Assembly: GCA_041394725.1 (NCBI GenBank) | Contig: JAWKHR010000009.1 | Location: 62,001-126,000 of the forward strand | From: JAWKHR01 sp041394725 | Lineage (GTDB): Bacteria > Acidobacteriota > Vicinamibacteria > Vicinamibacterales > SCN-69-37 | DNA: 64,000 nt | Direction of reading: 5' to 3' | Shown here: positions 49,322 to 57,987 of the stretch, one piece after another | How the letters are laid out: each line of letters starts with the position of its first letter | How positions within the stretch are numbered: position 1 is the first letter of the stretch | Notes under the pieces: generated by a model | Told to the model about the DNA's origin: nothing | The model's database searches: none | What the model saw: the letters and a program-made list of their open reading frames with translations, nothing else | Program-made: the position numbers and the translations under genes

Positions 49322-49345
49322 GCTATTTAATAGCGTCAATATACT
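49322..49345. promoter_or_regulatory. candidate PadR operator and -10 box
   Basis: GCTATTTAATAGC (49322-49334) is a perfect dyad with six-base arms around one T, in the centre of the divergent PadR/ADOP intergenic region. TATACT at 49340-49345 is a likely -10 for the PadR operon, so a repressor on the dyad would cover its promoter. The GCTAT...TAGC ends resemble the dyad before the other PadR gene. Confidence 0.45.
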
Positions 49346-49375
49346 AAACTGGATGGCCTGCCAGGGAGGGGCTCC

Positions 49376-49696
49376 GTGTCCGACGCGCTCGGCGAACTCG
49401 AACAGCTCGTACTGCTCACCATCCTCCGGCTCGGCGAGGACGCCTACGGCGTGCCGATCGTCGAGGAACTCCGCCGGCACACGCGGCAGTCGGTCCTCCG
49501 GCCCTCGGTCTACCTCGCGCTGCGGCGGCTGGAAGCCAAGGGCCTGATCGCCTCGCGCCTGGGCGATCCGGAACCCCGGCGCGGCGGCCGGGCTCGCCGC
49601 TATTTCTCGCTCCAGCCCGCCGCGCTCGCGCGCCTGCGCGAGTCGCGACGCACGCTGGACAGCCTGTGGGACGGCCTGTCCCTGGACGAATCGTGA
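49376..49696 (+). CDS. PadR-family transcriptional regulator
   Basis: 106 residues from GTG 49376, with GGGAGGGG just upstream. LGELEQLVLLTILRLGEDAYGVPIVEELRRHTRQSVLRPSVYLALRRLEAKGLIASRLGD contains the PadR helix-turn-helix; the VLRPSVYLALRRLEAKGLI block corresponds to the usual GTLYPxLxRLExxGLI. A basic wing follows, EPRRGGRARRYFSLQPAALARLRE. It ends overlapping the permease gene start as GTGA, so permease and regulator are made from one message. Binds probably the dyad at 49322. Confidence 0.92.
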   Translation: MSDALGELEQLVLLTILRLGEDAYGVPIVEELRRHTRQSVLRPSVYLALRRLEAKGLIASRLGDPEPRRGGRARRYFSLQPAALARLRESRRTLDSLWDGLSLDES

Positions 49697-52362
49697 CGAC
49701 GAGGCGTGGCCGCGCGTCCGGTCCGGCCGAGCCCCCTCGGGCCGCCGTCCGTCTGCTCGCCGTTCGCCTGCCTGCCGACGACCGCGACGTCGTCCTCGGC
49801 GATCTCACCGAGACGTTCGCGGATCGGATCGACGCGGGTTGCCGCCTCAATCGCCTCTGGTTCTGGATGCAGACGCTGGCCTTCGTCGGCGGCTTCGCGA
49901 TCGCCCGCCGGCGCGAGGTCCCGCGGATGCCACCCTCCGGGAGACACCCCATGCGCGCGCTCGCCGTCAGCCTCCGCCATGCCGCCCGCCGCCTCCGCTT
50001 CGAGTGGCGCTACGCGCTCGGCGTCACCGCGATTCTCGCCGTCGGCATCGGTCCGGCCACGACGATGCTGTCGATCGTGCGGACGGTGCTGCTGGATCCG
50101 CTGCCGTACGCCGAGCCGGAGCGGCTCGGGTTGTTCCGCCTCGACCTCGGGCAGATCCGGAACCACCCCGGGCTCTCACCGGCCGAGATCACCGACTTGC
50201 AGGGCCTGACCGGCGTGTTCACCGCCGTCGAGGGCACGTCGCGCATCGGCGAGGTCTCGATGGGCCCGGCGGAGGACCTGGTGCCGCTCACGCAGGTCGG
50301 TGTCACGCCGGGCCTGTTCCGCATGCTCGGCGTGGCGCCGGTGCTGGGCCGGTGGCCGACCGCCGAGGACGCGCGCCTGCAGCCGCCGCCCGCGTGGATC
50401 GACTACGACCTCTGGCAGACCGCGTTCGGCGGATCGGAGGATCTCGTGGGGCAGACGGTGCGGCTCGACGGCCGGCCGGTGCCGATCGCGGGCGTGATGC
50501 CGCGCGGGTTCCGGCTGGTGCTGGGCCGCGGCGCGCCGGTGCCGATCGACGTCTACGTGGCGATGCCGCCGCGGACGAACCGGAATTTCTGGGCGTTTCC
50601 GACGCTGGCGCGTCTCGCGCCGGGCGTGACGTTCGCGCAGGCGCAGGCGGCGGTGGATGCCTACGCGACCTCGGCGCGGGCGGCGCACCCGGACGTCTAC
50701 ACGGAAGACGACCTCCGGTTCGCGCTGCACCCGCTGCGCGACGACCTGCTGCGCGAGACGCGGCCGGCCATCCGCGCCGCGCTCGGGGGCGTGCTCCTGC
50801 TGCTGCTCATCGCCTTCGCGAACGCCGCCGCGCTGGTCGTCGCGCGGCTCGGCGCCCGCGCGCACGATCTCGCGATTCGCCGCGCGATTGGCGCGGGCCG
50901 CGCGCGTCTGGTCGCCGACGTGCTGGTCGAGAGCGGGATCCTGGCCGCGGCGGGCGCGGTCGGCGGCGCGGTGCTGGGCGCGGCGGGCCTCGTGGCCGCG
51001 CGGCGCGTGATGCCCGAGACGGTGCCGCGCCTCGAGTCGCTGCACGTGTCGGTGGATCTCTGGTGGTGGTCGGCCGCGCTGGCCGGCGTCGGACTGGTGA
51101 TCGCGGGACTCGTGCCGGTGTGGCGCGTGTCGCGTGGCGCGCCGTGGCGGGGCCTCGGCACCGGATCGGTCCGGTCCGGCCGCGCGGAAGGCGCGCTCTC
51201 GCGGCTGGTGCTGGTCGGCGCGCAGGTCGCCCTCACGGTGGTGCTGGCCTTCGGCGCGGTCCAGCTCGTCCGGAGCGCGTCACGGCTCTCGGCGGTGGAC
51301 GTCGGCTTCGATCGGCAGGTGCTGACGTTCAAGGTGCCGATCGACTTCGCGCGCTACCAGCAGGCGCCCGACCAGGTGGCGCTCTACGAGCGCGTGCGCG
51401 ACCGGCTGCGGCAGGTCGCGGGCATCGAGGCCGTGGGCGCGGTGAGCCACCTGCCGCTCTCGGGCGCGACGCTCACGGACATCTACACGCCCGACCTCGC
51501 CGCCGCGCCGGGTGGCAACCTGCCCGTGGCGAACTACCACGCGGTGCTGCCCGGCTACTTCGCGTCGATGGACATCCCGTTCGTCGCCGGGCGCGACTTC
51601 ACCGACGCGGAGAACCGCGCCGGCGAGCCGGTGATCGTCGTGGACGAAACGCTGGCGCGGTCGGCCTTCCCGGGCGGGGACGCGGTGGGCCGGACGCTGC
51701 GGCTCGGGTGGGGCATCCCGGACTCGCGGATCGTCGGCGTCGTGCGCCACGTGCGCGCGATCGAGGTCGGTCGCGAGGTGCGCCCGCAGATCTACGCGGC
51801 GTACGGCACGTTCCAGTGGCCGCCGCTGCTGTTCACGGTGCGCACGTCGCGGGCGCCGCGCGATCTGGAGCCGGCGATCGCGGCCGCCGTGGCCGACGAG
51901 CGGACGGGCCGCGCCGTGTCGAGCTTCCGCGTGCTCGACGAGAACGTCCAGCGGGCGACCTCGACGCTGCGCGCGGTGACCGGCCTGGTGGGGACGCTCG
52001 CGCTCTCGGCGGGCCTCCTCTCGGCGGTGGGACTCTACACGGTGATCGCGTTCGTGGTGCACCAGCGCCGGCGCGCGACGGCGATCCGCAGCGCGCTCGG
52101 CGCGTCGCGCGGCCAGCTCGTGCGGCACCACCTGCGGACGATCGGCCTCGTGCTGCTGGCGGCGCTCCCGGTCGGCCTGGCGCTCGCCTGGGGGGTGGCG
52201 CCGCTCTTCGAGTCGCTGGTCTTCGGCATCGGCGACCGCGACCCGGCCTCGCTCGGGCTCGCACTCGCGCTCGCCACGCTCGCCGCCGCGGCGGGCATCG
52301 TCATTCCGATCCAGCGGGCGGCGGGGATCGATCCGGTGGTGGTGCTGCGGGCCGAGGAGTGA
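49693..52362 (+). CDS. ADOP-type permease coupled to PadR, prefix of the second kind
   Basis: 889 residues from GTG 49693, overlapping the PadR stop (GTGA). Prefix, about 1-90: AVRLLAVRLPADDRDVVLGDLTETFADRID followed by a hydrophobic LWFWMQTLAFVGGFAIARR, the same kind as in the 44011 gene. A second start-like segment MRALAVSLRHAARRLRFEWRYALGVTAILAVGIGPATTMLSIVRTVLLDPLPY begins the permease proper. FtsX module one: GARAHDLAIRRAIGAGRARLVADVLVESGIL; module two ends the chain (HQRRRATAIRSALGASRGQLVRHHL, then AAGIDPVVVLRAEE). ATP-binding partner is not adjacent. Confidence 0.92.
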   Translation: MTTRRGRASGPAEPPRAAVRLLAVRLPADDRDVVLGDLTETFADRIDAGCRLNRLWFWMQTLAFVGGFAIARRREVPRMPPSGRHPMRALAVSLRHAARRLRFEWRYALGVTAILAVGIGPATTMLSIVRTVLLDPLPYAEPERLGLFRLDLGQIRNHPGLSPAEITDLQGLTGVFTAVEGTSRIGEVSMGPAEDLVPLTQVGVTPGLFRMLGVAPVLGRWPTAEDARLQPPPAWIDYDLWQTAFGGSEDLVGQTVRLDGRPVPIAGVMPRGFRLVLGRGAPVPIDVYVAMPPRTNRNFWAFPTLARLAPGVTFAQAQAAVDAYATSARAAHPDVYTEDDLRFALHPLRDDLLRETRPAIRAALGGVLLLLLIAFANAAALVVARLGARAHDLAIRRAIGAGRARLVADVLVESGILAAAGAVGGAVLGAAGLVAARRVMPETVPRLESLHVSVDLWWWSAALAGVGLVIAGLVPVWRVSRGAPWRGLGTGSVRSGRAEGALSRLVLVGAQVALTVVLAFGAVQLVRSASRLSAVDVGFDRQVLTFKVPIDFARYQQAPDQVALYERVRDRLRQVAGIEAVGAVSHLPLSGATLTDIYTPDLAAAPGGNLPVANYHAVLPGYFASMDIPFVAGRDFTDAENRAGEPVIVVDETLARSAFPGGDAVGRTLRLGWGIPDSRIVGVVRHVRAIEVGREVRPQIYAAYGTFQWPPLLFTVRTSRAPRDLEPAIAAAVADERTGRAVSSFRVLDENVQRATSTLRAVTGLVGTLALSAGLLSAVGLYTVIAFVVHQRRRATAIRSALGASRGQLVRHHLRTIGLVLLAALPVGLALAWGVAPLFESLVFGIGDRDPASLGLALALATLAAAAGIVIPIQRAAGIDPVVVLRAEE

Positions 52363-52480
52363 GGGCGCGGTCTTCGACCTTCGATCGTCGGGTAGGGAGC
52401 GAGGATTTCCGCGCCACCTCCCTGGAGCCGCGCGCGCGGCGCCCGCGCGCCGAGGAGGCCGCGAGCACCGCTTGGCCCCC

Positions 52481-53557
52481 CTATCGATCCTCGTCCTCGC
52501 CGATCCAGCCCTTGCGGCGGAAGTAGAACAGCATCCCGAGCGCCAGGAGCGCCATCACGAGCAGGAGCAGCGGGTAGGCGTAGGGGTCGTGCAGCTCGGG
52601 CATCGCCTCGAAGTTCATGCCGTAGATGCCGGCGAGGAACGTCAGCGGGATGAAGATGCTGGCCATGATCGTCAGCACCTTCATCACCTCGTTCGTCCTC
52701 ATGCCGACGAGCGAGAGGTACGTGTTCAGGAGGCCGTTGGCCAGGTCGCGGTGCGAGTCGACGACGTCGGCGAGCTGGGCGCAGTGATCGTAGGTGTCGC
52801 GCAGATAGACGAGCACCTCCGGCGAGAAGCCGGACGACTCGCCGCGCTGCAGCCGGGCGAGCGCCTCGCGCTGCGGCAGGATGGCCCGGCTGGTGCCCGC
52901 GAGGGCGGCGCGAACCCGGTTCAGCAGGTCCAGGTCGCGCCGGGTCGTGCGGTCCATGATGCGGACCTCGATCTCGGCCAGTTTCTCGCCGAGCTGCTCG
53001 ATGACCGGGTAGTAGCCGTCCACGATGGTGTCGAGGATCGCGTAGGCCAGGTAGTCGGACCCCTGCACGCGGATCGGCCCGATGCCCTCGCGGATCCGCC
53101 GCCGCACCGGGTCGAGGATGTCGCCGTAGCGTTCCTGGAACGAGAGGATGTAGCCGGGCCCGAAGACGAGGCTCACCTGCTCCAGGTCCAGCATCAGGTC
53201 TGGCCCGAGCTGCAGCATCCGGGTGATCAGCAGCTGCTGCGCGCCGTAGGACTCGACCTTCGGCCGCTGCGGGACGTTGACGACGTCCTCGAGGGCCAGC
53301 AGGTGGATCTCGAAGACCTCGGCCATCGACCGGAGCATCTTCTCGTCACCGAGGCCCTGGATGTCGATCCACGTCACGCCGGTCCCGGTGATGAGGGCGC
53401 GCGCGTCGGCCGGCGTCGCGATGTCGCACTCGGTCACGCCGTCCGGGTCGTACCTGAAGGCGTGCATGCGCGGCGGCACCGCATCGGCGCCCATGACGAG
53501 CGTGCCCGGCCGCGACCCCACGGGCGGATGACGCTTGCGGAAGACCGGAAGGACCAT
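52481..53557 (-). CDS. corA: CorA-family magnesium/cobalt transporter
   Basis: 358 residues from ATG 53557. The N-terminal cytoplasmic funnel includes VTWIDIQGLGDEKMLRSMAEVFEIHLLALEDVVN and LSFQERYGDILDPVRRRIREG. The long stalk helix (LRDTYDHCAQLADVVDSHRDLANGLLNTYLSLVGMRTNEVMKVLTIMASIF) leads to TM1 IPLTFLAGIYGMNFEAMPEL, with the diagnostic GMN selectivity motif, and TM2 YPLLLLVMALLALGMLFYF with a basic tail. Forms pentameric Mg2+/Co2+ channels in the inner membrane. Divergent from the PQQ-type gene; no strong Shine-Dalgarno. Confidence 0.95.
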   Translation of the reverse strand: MVLPVFRKRHPPVGSRPGTLVMGADAVPPRMHAFRYDPDGVTECDIATPADARALITGTGVTWIDIQGLGDEKMLRSMAEVFEIHLLALEDVVNVPQRPKVESYGAQQLLITRMLQLGPDLMLDLEQVSLVFGPGYILSFQERYGDILDPVRRRIREGIGPIRVQGSDYLAYAILDTIVDGYYPVIEQLGEKLAEIEVRIMDRTTRRDLDLLNRVRAALAGTSRAILPQREALARLQRGESSGFSPEVLVYLRDTYDHCAQLADVVDSHRDLANGLLNTYLSLVGMRTNEVMKVLTIMASIFIPLTFLAGIYGMNFEAMPELHDPYAYPLLLLVMALLALGMLFYFRRKGWIGEDEDR

Positions 53558-53650
53558 CGGGGAATGATAGACGGAGGCTCCCCGCTTGCAACGAAACCCC
53601 GGCCTGGGCCGTAATCTGGTCATTCGCCCAGGATCCCGGGAGGAGTGATC

Positions 53651-54952
53651 GTGACTATCCGTCTGCCCCGCCTCGCGCTGGTGTGCCTGCTGTCCGCCTC
53701 GGCCCTCGCCGTGGTGCGCGCGGCCGGTCCGCAGGTCGGCGACCCGCAGCAATGGGGCCAGTGGCGCGGGCCGCTGGCCACCGGCGTCGCACCCCACGGC
53801 GACCCGCCCGTCGAGTGGAGCGAGACGACGAACGTCCGCTGGAAGGTCCCGATTCCCGGGCGCGGGTCCGCCTCGCCCGTCGTCTGGAACGACAAGGTGT
53901 TCCTGCTGACCGCCATCTCGGCCGACGGCCGGACGGCGCCGGGCGTGCCGCACAAGTTCGTGGTGCTCTGCCTCGACCGGAAGACGGGGAAGACGATCTG
54001 GGAGCGCGTGGCGCGCGAGGAGCCGCCGCACGAGCGCACCCACACCGAGAACGGCACCTACGCGTCGGCCTCGGCGATCACGGACGGCGAGGTCGTGATC
54101 GCGAACTTCGAGTCGCGCGGGATGTACGCCTACGACCTGGACGGCACGCTGCTCTGGCAGGTCGATCTCGGCGACAAGGGCATGCGCAACATGTTCGGCG
54201 AGGGCACGACGCCGGCGCTCCATGGCAACACGATCGTCCACACCTGGGACCAGCAGCGCGGCCAGTCGTTCGTCGTCGCGCTCGACAAGCGCACGGGCCG
54301 GGAGATCTGGCGACAGGACCGCGAGGAGATCGACACCTGGGCCACGCCGCTCATCGTGGAGGCGAACGGCCGCGCGCAGGCGATCGTGCCGGCGCAGCAG
54401 AAGATCCGCGGCTACGACCTGGAAACCGGCGACGTCGTCTGGGAGTCGGCGGGTCTGACGATGAATCCGATCCCGTCGCCGGTCTACGGCGACGGCCTCG
54501 CGATCCTCATGAGCGGCTACCAGGGCAACAGCGTGAAGGCGATCCGCGTGGCCGACGCGAAGGGCGACATCACCGGCACCGACGCGGTCGCGTGGACCTA
54601 CGCGCGCGACACGCCCTACGTGCCGTCGCCGCTGCTCTACGACGGCGTGGTCTACATGCTGAAGACGAACAACGGCATCCTGACCGCGCTCGACGCCGCG
54701 ACCGGCACCCCGCTCTACCCGGCGCAGCGGCTCGACGCGGTGCCGAACGTCTTCGCGTCGCCGGTGGCCGCGGCCGGCCGCGTCTACGTCACCGGCCGCG
54801 AGGGCGACACGGTGGTGCTGAGGCACGGCCGCACGTTCGAGCCGATCGGCGTCAACTCGCTCGACGACGGGTTCGACGCGTCGCCCGCGATCGTCGGCGG
54901 CGAGATGTTCCTGCGGGGCTACCGCTTCCTGTACTGCCTGGCCGCGGACTGA
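53651..54952 (+). CDS. exported PQQ-type beta-propeller protein
   Basis: 433 residues when started at GTG 53651, five bases after AGGAG; an in-frame GTG at 53645 overlaps that site and is less likely. RLALVCLLSASALAVVRAAG is a signal peptide. The mature part is a propeller with PQQ-like repeats, the recurring Trp-containing closure: QWGQWRGPLATG, CLDRKTGKTIWERV, YDLDGTLLWQVDLGD, ALDKRTGREIWRQDR, YDLETGDVVWESAG, LDAATGTPLYPAQ. Without dehydrogenase catalytic residues it is best described as a PQQ-binding-like or BamB-like scaffold. Periplasmic. No obvious operon partner. Confidence 0.85.
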   Translation: MTIRLPRLALVCLLSASALAVVRAAGPQVGDPQQWGQWRGPLATGVAPHGDPPVEWSETTNVRWKVPIPGRGSASPVVWNDKVFLLTAISADGRTAPGVPHKFVVLCLDRKTGKTIWERVAREEPPHERTHTENGTYASASAITDGEVVIANFESRGMYAYDLDGTLLWQVDLGDKGMRNMFGEGTTPALHGNTIVHTWDQQRGQSFVVALDKRTGREIWRQDREEIDTWATPLIVEANGRAQAIVPAQQKIRGYDLETGDVVWESAGLTMNPIPSPVYGDGLAILMSGYQGNSVKAIRVADAKGDITGTDAVAWTYARDTPYVPSPLLYDGVVYMLKTNNGILTALDAATGTPLYPAQRLDAVPNVFASPVAAAGRVYVTGREGDTVVLRHGRTFEPIGVNSLDDGFDASPAIVGGEMFLRGYRFLYCLAAD

Positions 54953-54967
54953 TCGCGGCGGCTCGGC

Positions 54968-55966
54968 TCAGACGACGAAGGCGGGCAGCTCCAGCTCGCC
55001 GCGGCGGAACGCGTCGAGGAAGGCCTCGACGACCTTCGGGTCGAATTCCCGGCCGGCGCCGCGCGCGATCGTGTCGCGCGCTTCCTGCGGCGGCATCGCC
55101 TTGCGGTAGGGCCGGTCGCTCGTCATCGCGTCGTAGACGTCGGCCACCGAGATGACCCGCGCCTCGATCGGGATCGCCTCACCCCGTGCCGACGAGAAGC
55201 CCGTGCCGTCGTACCGATCGTGGTGCGCGAGGATGATCCGCAGGATGCGCGGCAGCGATCCCTCCACCGGCTCGAGGATCGCCGCGCCCTTCGCCACGTG
55301 CGCGCGCATCTCGGCCGCCTCGTGCTCGTCGAGGCGCGCGGCCTTGTGGAGGATCTTCCGGCTGACGTCGAGCTTGCCGATGTCGTGCAGGAGCGCCGCG
55401 GCGCGGACGTCCTCGAGCTGCTGGTCCCCCAGCCCGAGGCGCGCGCCGATGTGCGTCGCGTAAACCGACACCCGGTACGAGTGGTTCTCCGTGTAGGTGT
55501 CGTTCGAGATGAACTGCCGCAGGATCATCAGGATCCCGTGGTACGTCTCGCGCAGCTCGCGCAGCTGCGAGGCCTTGCGCTCGCAGAGCAGCCCCATCGC
55601 GTAGCCGGTCACGAGCAGGATGCCGCCCCAGACCGTCAGGTCGAGCCACTGGTGCCCCGGCACCTCGGCCGCGGGCGCCATGATCGCCGGCCGGAAGTGC
55701 ACGACGAGGACGACGAGCAGGACGCTCGCGAGGGCGGTGAGCGTCGCGTGCCGGCGGCCGTAGTGGTACGCGGAGAAGATCGTCGGCAGCGTGTAGAACG
55801 ACAGCACCATCCGCTGGCCGGAGACGAGGAAGTTGACCGCCGCGGCGATCACCAGCAGCGACAGCACGAGCCACAGCTCGCGGTTGACCGCCTCGAACCG
55901 CTTCAGGGCGGACGCCGGGGCGAGGGCCGGCTCCGCGAGGCGGGCGGCGAGCTGCTCGGTCGTCAT
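54968..55966 (-). CDS. membrane-bound HD-GYP-like phosphodiesterase with degenerate GYP
   Basis: 332 residues, ATG 55966 after GGGAGG. A membrane part of about 120 residues (LWLVLSLLVIAAAVNFLV, TLTALASVLLVVLVVHF, LTVWGGILLVTGYAMGLL) precedes the HD domain: ENHSYRVSVYATHIG, AAALLHDIGKLDVSRKILHKAARL (HD metal ligands), MRAHVAKGAAILEP, IILAHHDRYDGTGFSSARG, VISVADVYDAMTSDRPYRKAM. The fold and all metal-binding positions of a cyclic-di-GMP phosphodiesterase are there, but the eponymous GYP loop reads GF and HHE is HHD. Either an altered-specificity or reduced-activity member. Confidence 0.85.
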   Translation of the reverse strand: MTTEQLAARLAEPALAPASALKRFEAVNRELWLVLSLLVIAAAVNFLVSGQRMVLSFYTLPTIFSAYHYGRRHATLTALASVLLVVLVVHFRPAIMAPAAEVPGHQWLDLTVWGGILLVTGYAMGLLCERKASQLRELRETYHGILMILRQFISNDTYTENHSYRVSVYATHIGARLGLGDQQLEDVRAAALLHDIGKLDVSRKILHKAARLDEHEAAEMRAHVAKGAAILEPVEGSLPRILRIILAHHDRYDGTGFSSARGEAIPIEARVISVADVYDAMTSDRPYRKAMPPQEARDTIARGAGREFDPKVVEAFLDAFRRGELELPAFVV

Positions 55967-56211
55967 GATCCTCCCGCGTCGTAGTGCAAGGGCGGGGCCA
56001 GCCCGGGACCGGACGGCCGGACCGCGGTGGAAGGCCGCCGGCGGCCGATGGCGCATTCTGGCGTATCCGGGGCGGCCCGACGCGGGCACCGGGCGCGGGG
56101 AATGTAATCGGGGTCACGCGACGGTCATCGACGGCGCATCCGCGTGACCAGGGAGTGCCACGGAGGACCCAGGCGCGCCCCCGTACTTTCGGGGCCGCGG
56201 GCGCCGTAACT

Positions 56212-56682
56212 TCAGGAGCGGCCGGACCTCCGGCGGCGCGGCGCCGCGCCGGGCGGCGCACGGTGGACGACGAAGTACGCCTTCTCGGGAAACTCGAAGG
56301 CCTCGCCGCCGAAGTGATCCGGGCCGACCTCGAGCCGGTGCCGGGCCTCCGCGCCCTGGTCGCCCTCCCAGCAGGAGAACAGCTCGACGACGCCCAGCTC
56401 GGCGACCGCGGCCGTGAGGTACCGCCGGAGGGCGGTCACCGACGCCCGGGCGCGGGCGTCCTCGGCGCGCTCGAGATCGTCACGCGGGGCGAACGCGCCG
56501 TAGGCGAAGCCGCACGCGCATCCGGTGTGGGCGCCGACGAAGACGACGAACGGCCGCGTGAAGTGGCGGCGGACCGGCTCGTCGCGCGGCTCGAGCGGGT
56601 GCACGTTGAAGGCGGGCTGCGCGGTGTCCCACTCGACGAGCGGCAGCGGCGCGTCGGCCGCGGCGTAGACCGCCATGCACAT
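56212..56682 (-). CDS. conserved protein of unknown function with Cys cluster
   Basis: 156 residues, started at ATG 56682 because GGGAG lies upstream and the preceding gene ends two bases earlier. MCMAVYAAADAPLPLVEWD, VRRHFTRPFVVFVGAHTGCACGFAYGAF and VELFSCWEGDQGAEARHRLEV are the most ordered-looking parts. The HTGCACGF motif places His and two Cys together, as in a metal site. No signal peptide. The C-terminal dozen residues are basic and low-complexity. Not assigned to a named family; coupled to the acyltransferase upstream. Confidence 0.65.
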   Translation of the reverse strand: MCMAVYAAADAPLPLVEWDTAQPAFNVHPLEPRDEPVRRHFTRPFVVFVGAHTGCACGFAYGAFAPRDDLERAEDARARASVTALRRYLTAAVAELGVVELFSCWEGDQGAEARHRLEVGPDHFGGEAFEFPEKAYFVVHRAPPGAAPRRRRSGRS

Positions 56683-56683
56683 G

Positions 56684-57610
56684 TCAGGCTCCCGGCCCCG
56701 CGCCGTCCCCGCCGTAGACGCCACGGTAGGCCGTGGGCAGCAGCGCCGCGATGCGCGCGCCGACCGCGTCCATCAGCGCCTTCCGGTCGCCGCCGGCCGC
56801 GGCACCGAGGGCGCTCGCGCGCGCCGGCTCGCCGATCCGCATGACGAGGCGCGCGGGCTGCACGCTGTTCACGCCGACGGGAAACAGCTCCTCGGATCCG
56901 GTGAGGCCCACCGGCACGACCCAGGGATCGAGATCGCCCTCGAGGTAGCGCGCGACCGCCGGCAGGAGCGGCTGCATCGACGCCGTGCGGCTGCGGGTCC
57001 CCTCGGCGAAGAGCAGCAGCACGTCGCCCGCCGCGAGCCGCTCGCGGGCGATCGTCATCGCGCCGAGCGCGGCGCGCGCCACCTCGCGCGCCGGCAGCAC
57101 GGCTTCGCCGGACGACACGTCCGTGCTCTGCGGCACGCGGATCGTCCCGAAGCACAGGCTCGAGAACCGTCGCTGCCGGCTCGTGTAGACCTTGGGCCCC
57201 GCGAGCGCCGTGAGCCGCCCCGCCCACGCGGTGGCGTCAGCCAGGTGCAGCAGGATCTGCACCACGTTGGCGTCCGAATACGACAGGTGATTCGCGATCA
57301 GCACGACGGGCACGCCCGGCGATTCGCCGAGCGGGATCAGGTGATCGAGGCCCTCGACCGACGACTCCGGGCGCACGAACCGATCGGCCAGGCGATAGTG
57401 AATGCGACGCGCGAGCACATCGGGCGGCGAGTAGACCCAGCCGACCTCTTCGTGCAGCCGCGCCTGGAGCTCGACCAGCGCCTCGGGCCCGGCGGCGTGG
57501 ATTTCGGACTCGAGCGCCGCGCGGATGTCGTCGGGCGCGAGCACGTCCTGCCCGGCGAGGAAGGTGAGGACGGCCTCGACGAGCCGCGCCTGCGACGGCG
57601 TCGCGCTCAT
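56684..57610 (-). CDS. PlsC-like acyltransferase
   Basis: 308 residues. Glycerophospholipid or related lipid acyltransferase: GVPVVLIANHLSYSDANVVQILL provides the catalytic HX4D motif, RFSSLCFGTIRVPQS the second block, LLLFAEGTRSRTASMQPLLPAVARYL the EGTR block and VVPVGLTGSEELFP the fourth. A helical N-terminal extension of about 95 residues (VLTFLAGQDVLAPDDIRAALE) is not part of the core. It is first in a unit with the Cys-cluster protein. Substrate specificity not visible. Confidence 0.9.
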   Translation of the reverse strand: MSATPSQARLVEAVLTFLAGQDVLAPDDIRAALESEIHAAGPEALVELQARLHEEVGWVYSPPDVLARRIHYRLADRFVRPESSVEGLDHLIPLGESPGVPVVLIANHLSYSDANVVQILLHLADATAWAGRLTALAGPKVYTSRQRRFSSLCFGTIRVPQSTDVSSGEAVLPAREVARAALGAMTIARERLAAGDVLLLFAEGTRSRTASMQPLLPAVARYLEGDLDPWVVPVGLTGSEELFPVGVNSVQPARLVMRIGEPARASALGAAAGGDRKALMDAVGARIAALLPTAYRGVYGGDGAGPGA

Positions 57611-57617
57611 CGCGCGG

Positions 57618-57914
57618 CTAGGCCTCGCCCGGGTAGCCGATCTCGGCCAGGAGCCTGGTCAGCGCGTTGACGCGCGCGCGCAGGCGGCGCTGCTGCCAGA
57701 GGAGTCCCCCGAGAGCCGTCAACACGACCGCCGCGGTGAGGCTGGCGTCCATCGTGTCGAAGAAGAACGCGTTGGCCGCGGCAGCGAGGAACACCGTCGG
57801 TGCGACGACATCACCCCACCCGGAGTCCTCGGCCTGCTCGAGCAGCCGGGCGCGTCGGCGTGACCGGGCGAGCGCGGCGCTGACGGCGGCTTCGGTGCGA
57901 CCCACGGTGTCCAT
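57618..57914 (-). CDS. small protein with two predicted membrane helices
   Basis: 98 residues from ATG 57914 after AGGAGG. Arg-rich N terminus (ALARSRRRARLLEQA), then two hydrophobic segments, DVVAPTVFLAAAANAFFFDTM and ASLTAAVVLTALGGLLWQQ, and a basic C-terminal helix RRLRARVNALTRLLAEIG. A small inner-membrane protein of unknown function. Its stop is seven bases upstream of the acyltransferase start, so the two are probably cotranscribed. Confidence 0.7.
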   Translation of the reverse strand: MDTVGRTEAAVSAALARSRRRARLLEQAEDSGWGDVVAPTVFLAAAANAFFFDTMDASLTAAVVLTALGGLLWQQRRLRARVNALTRLLAEIGYPGEA

Positions 57915-57987
57915 TCCGATCCTCCTGTGCTCGACGACTCGGTCGACGGTGAACGTCGTTGTTACCCGGGATGGCGCGCAAAATCCA

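Noticed and set aside
53645..53650. Start at GTG 53645 for the PQQ-type gene
   Set aside because: It overlaps the ribosome-binding site; GTG 53651 has a proper five-base spacing.
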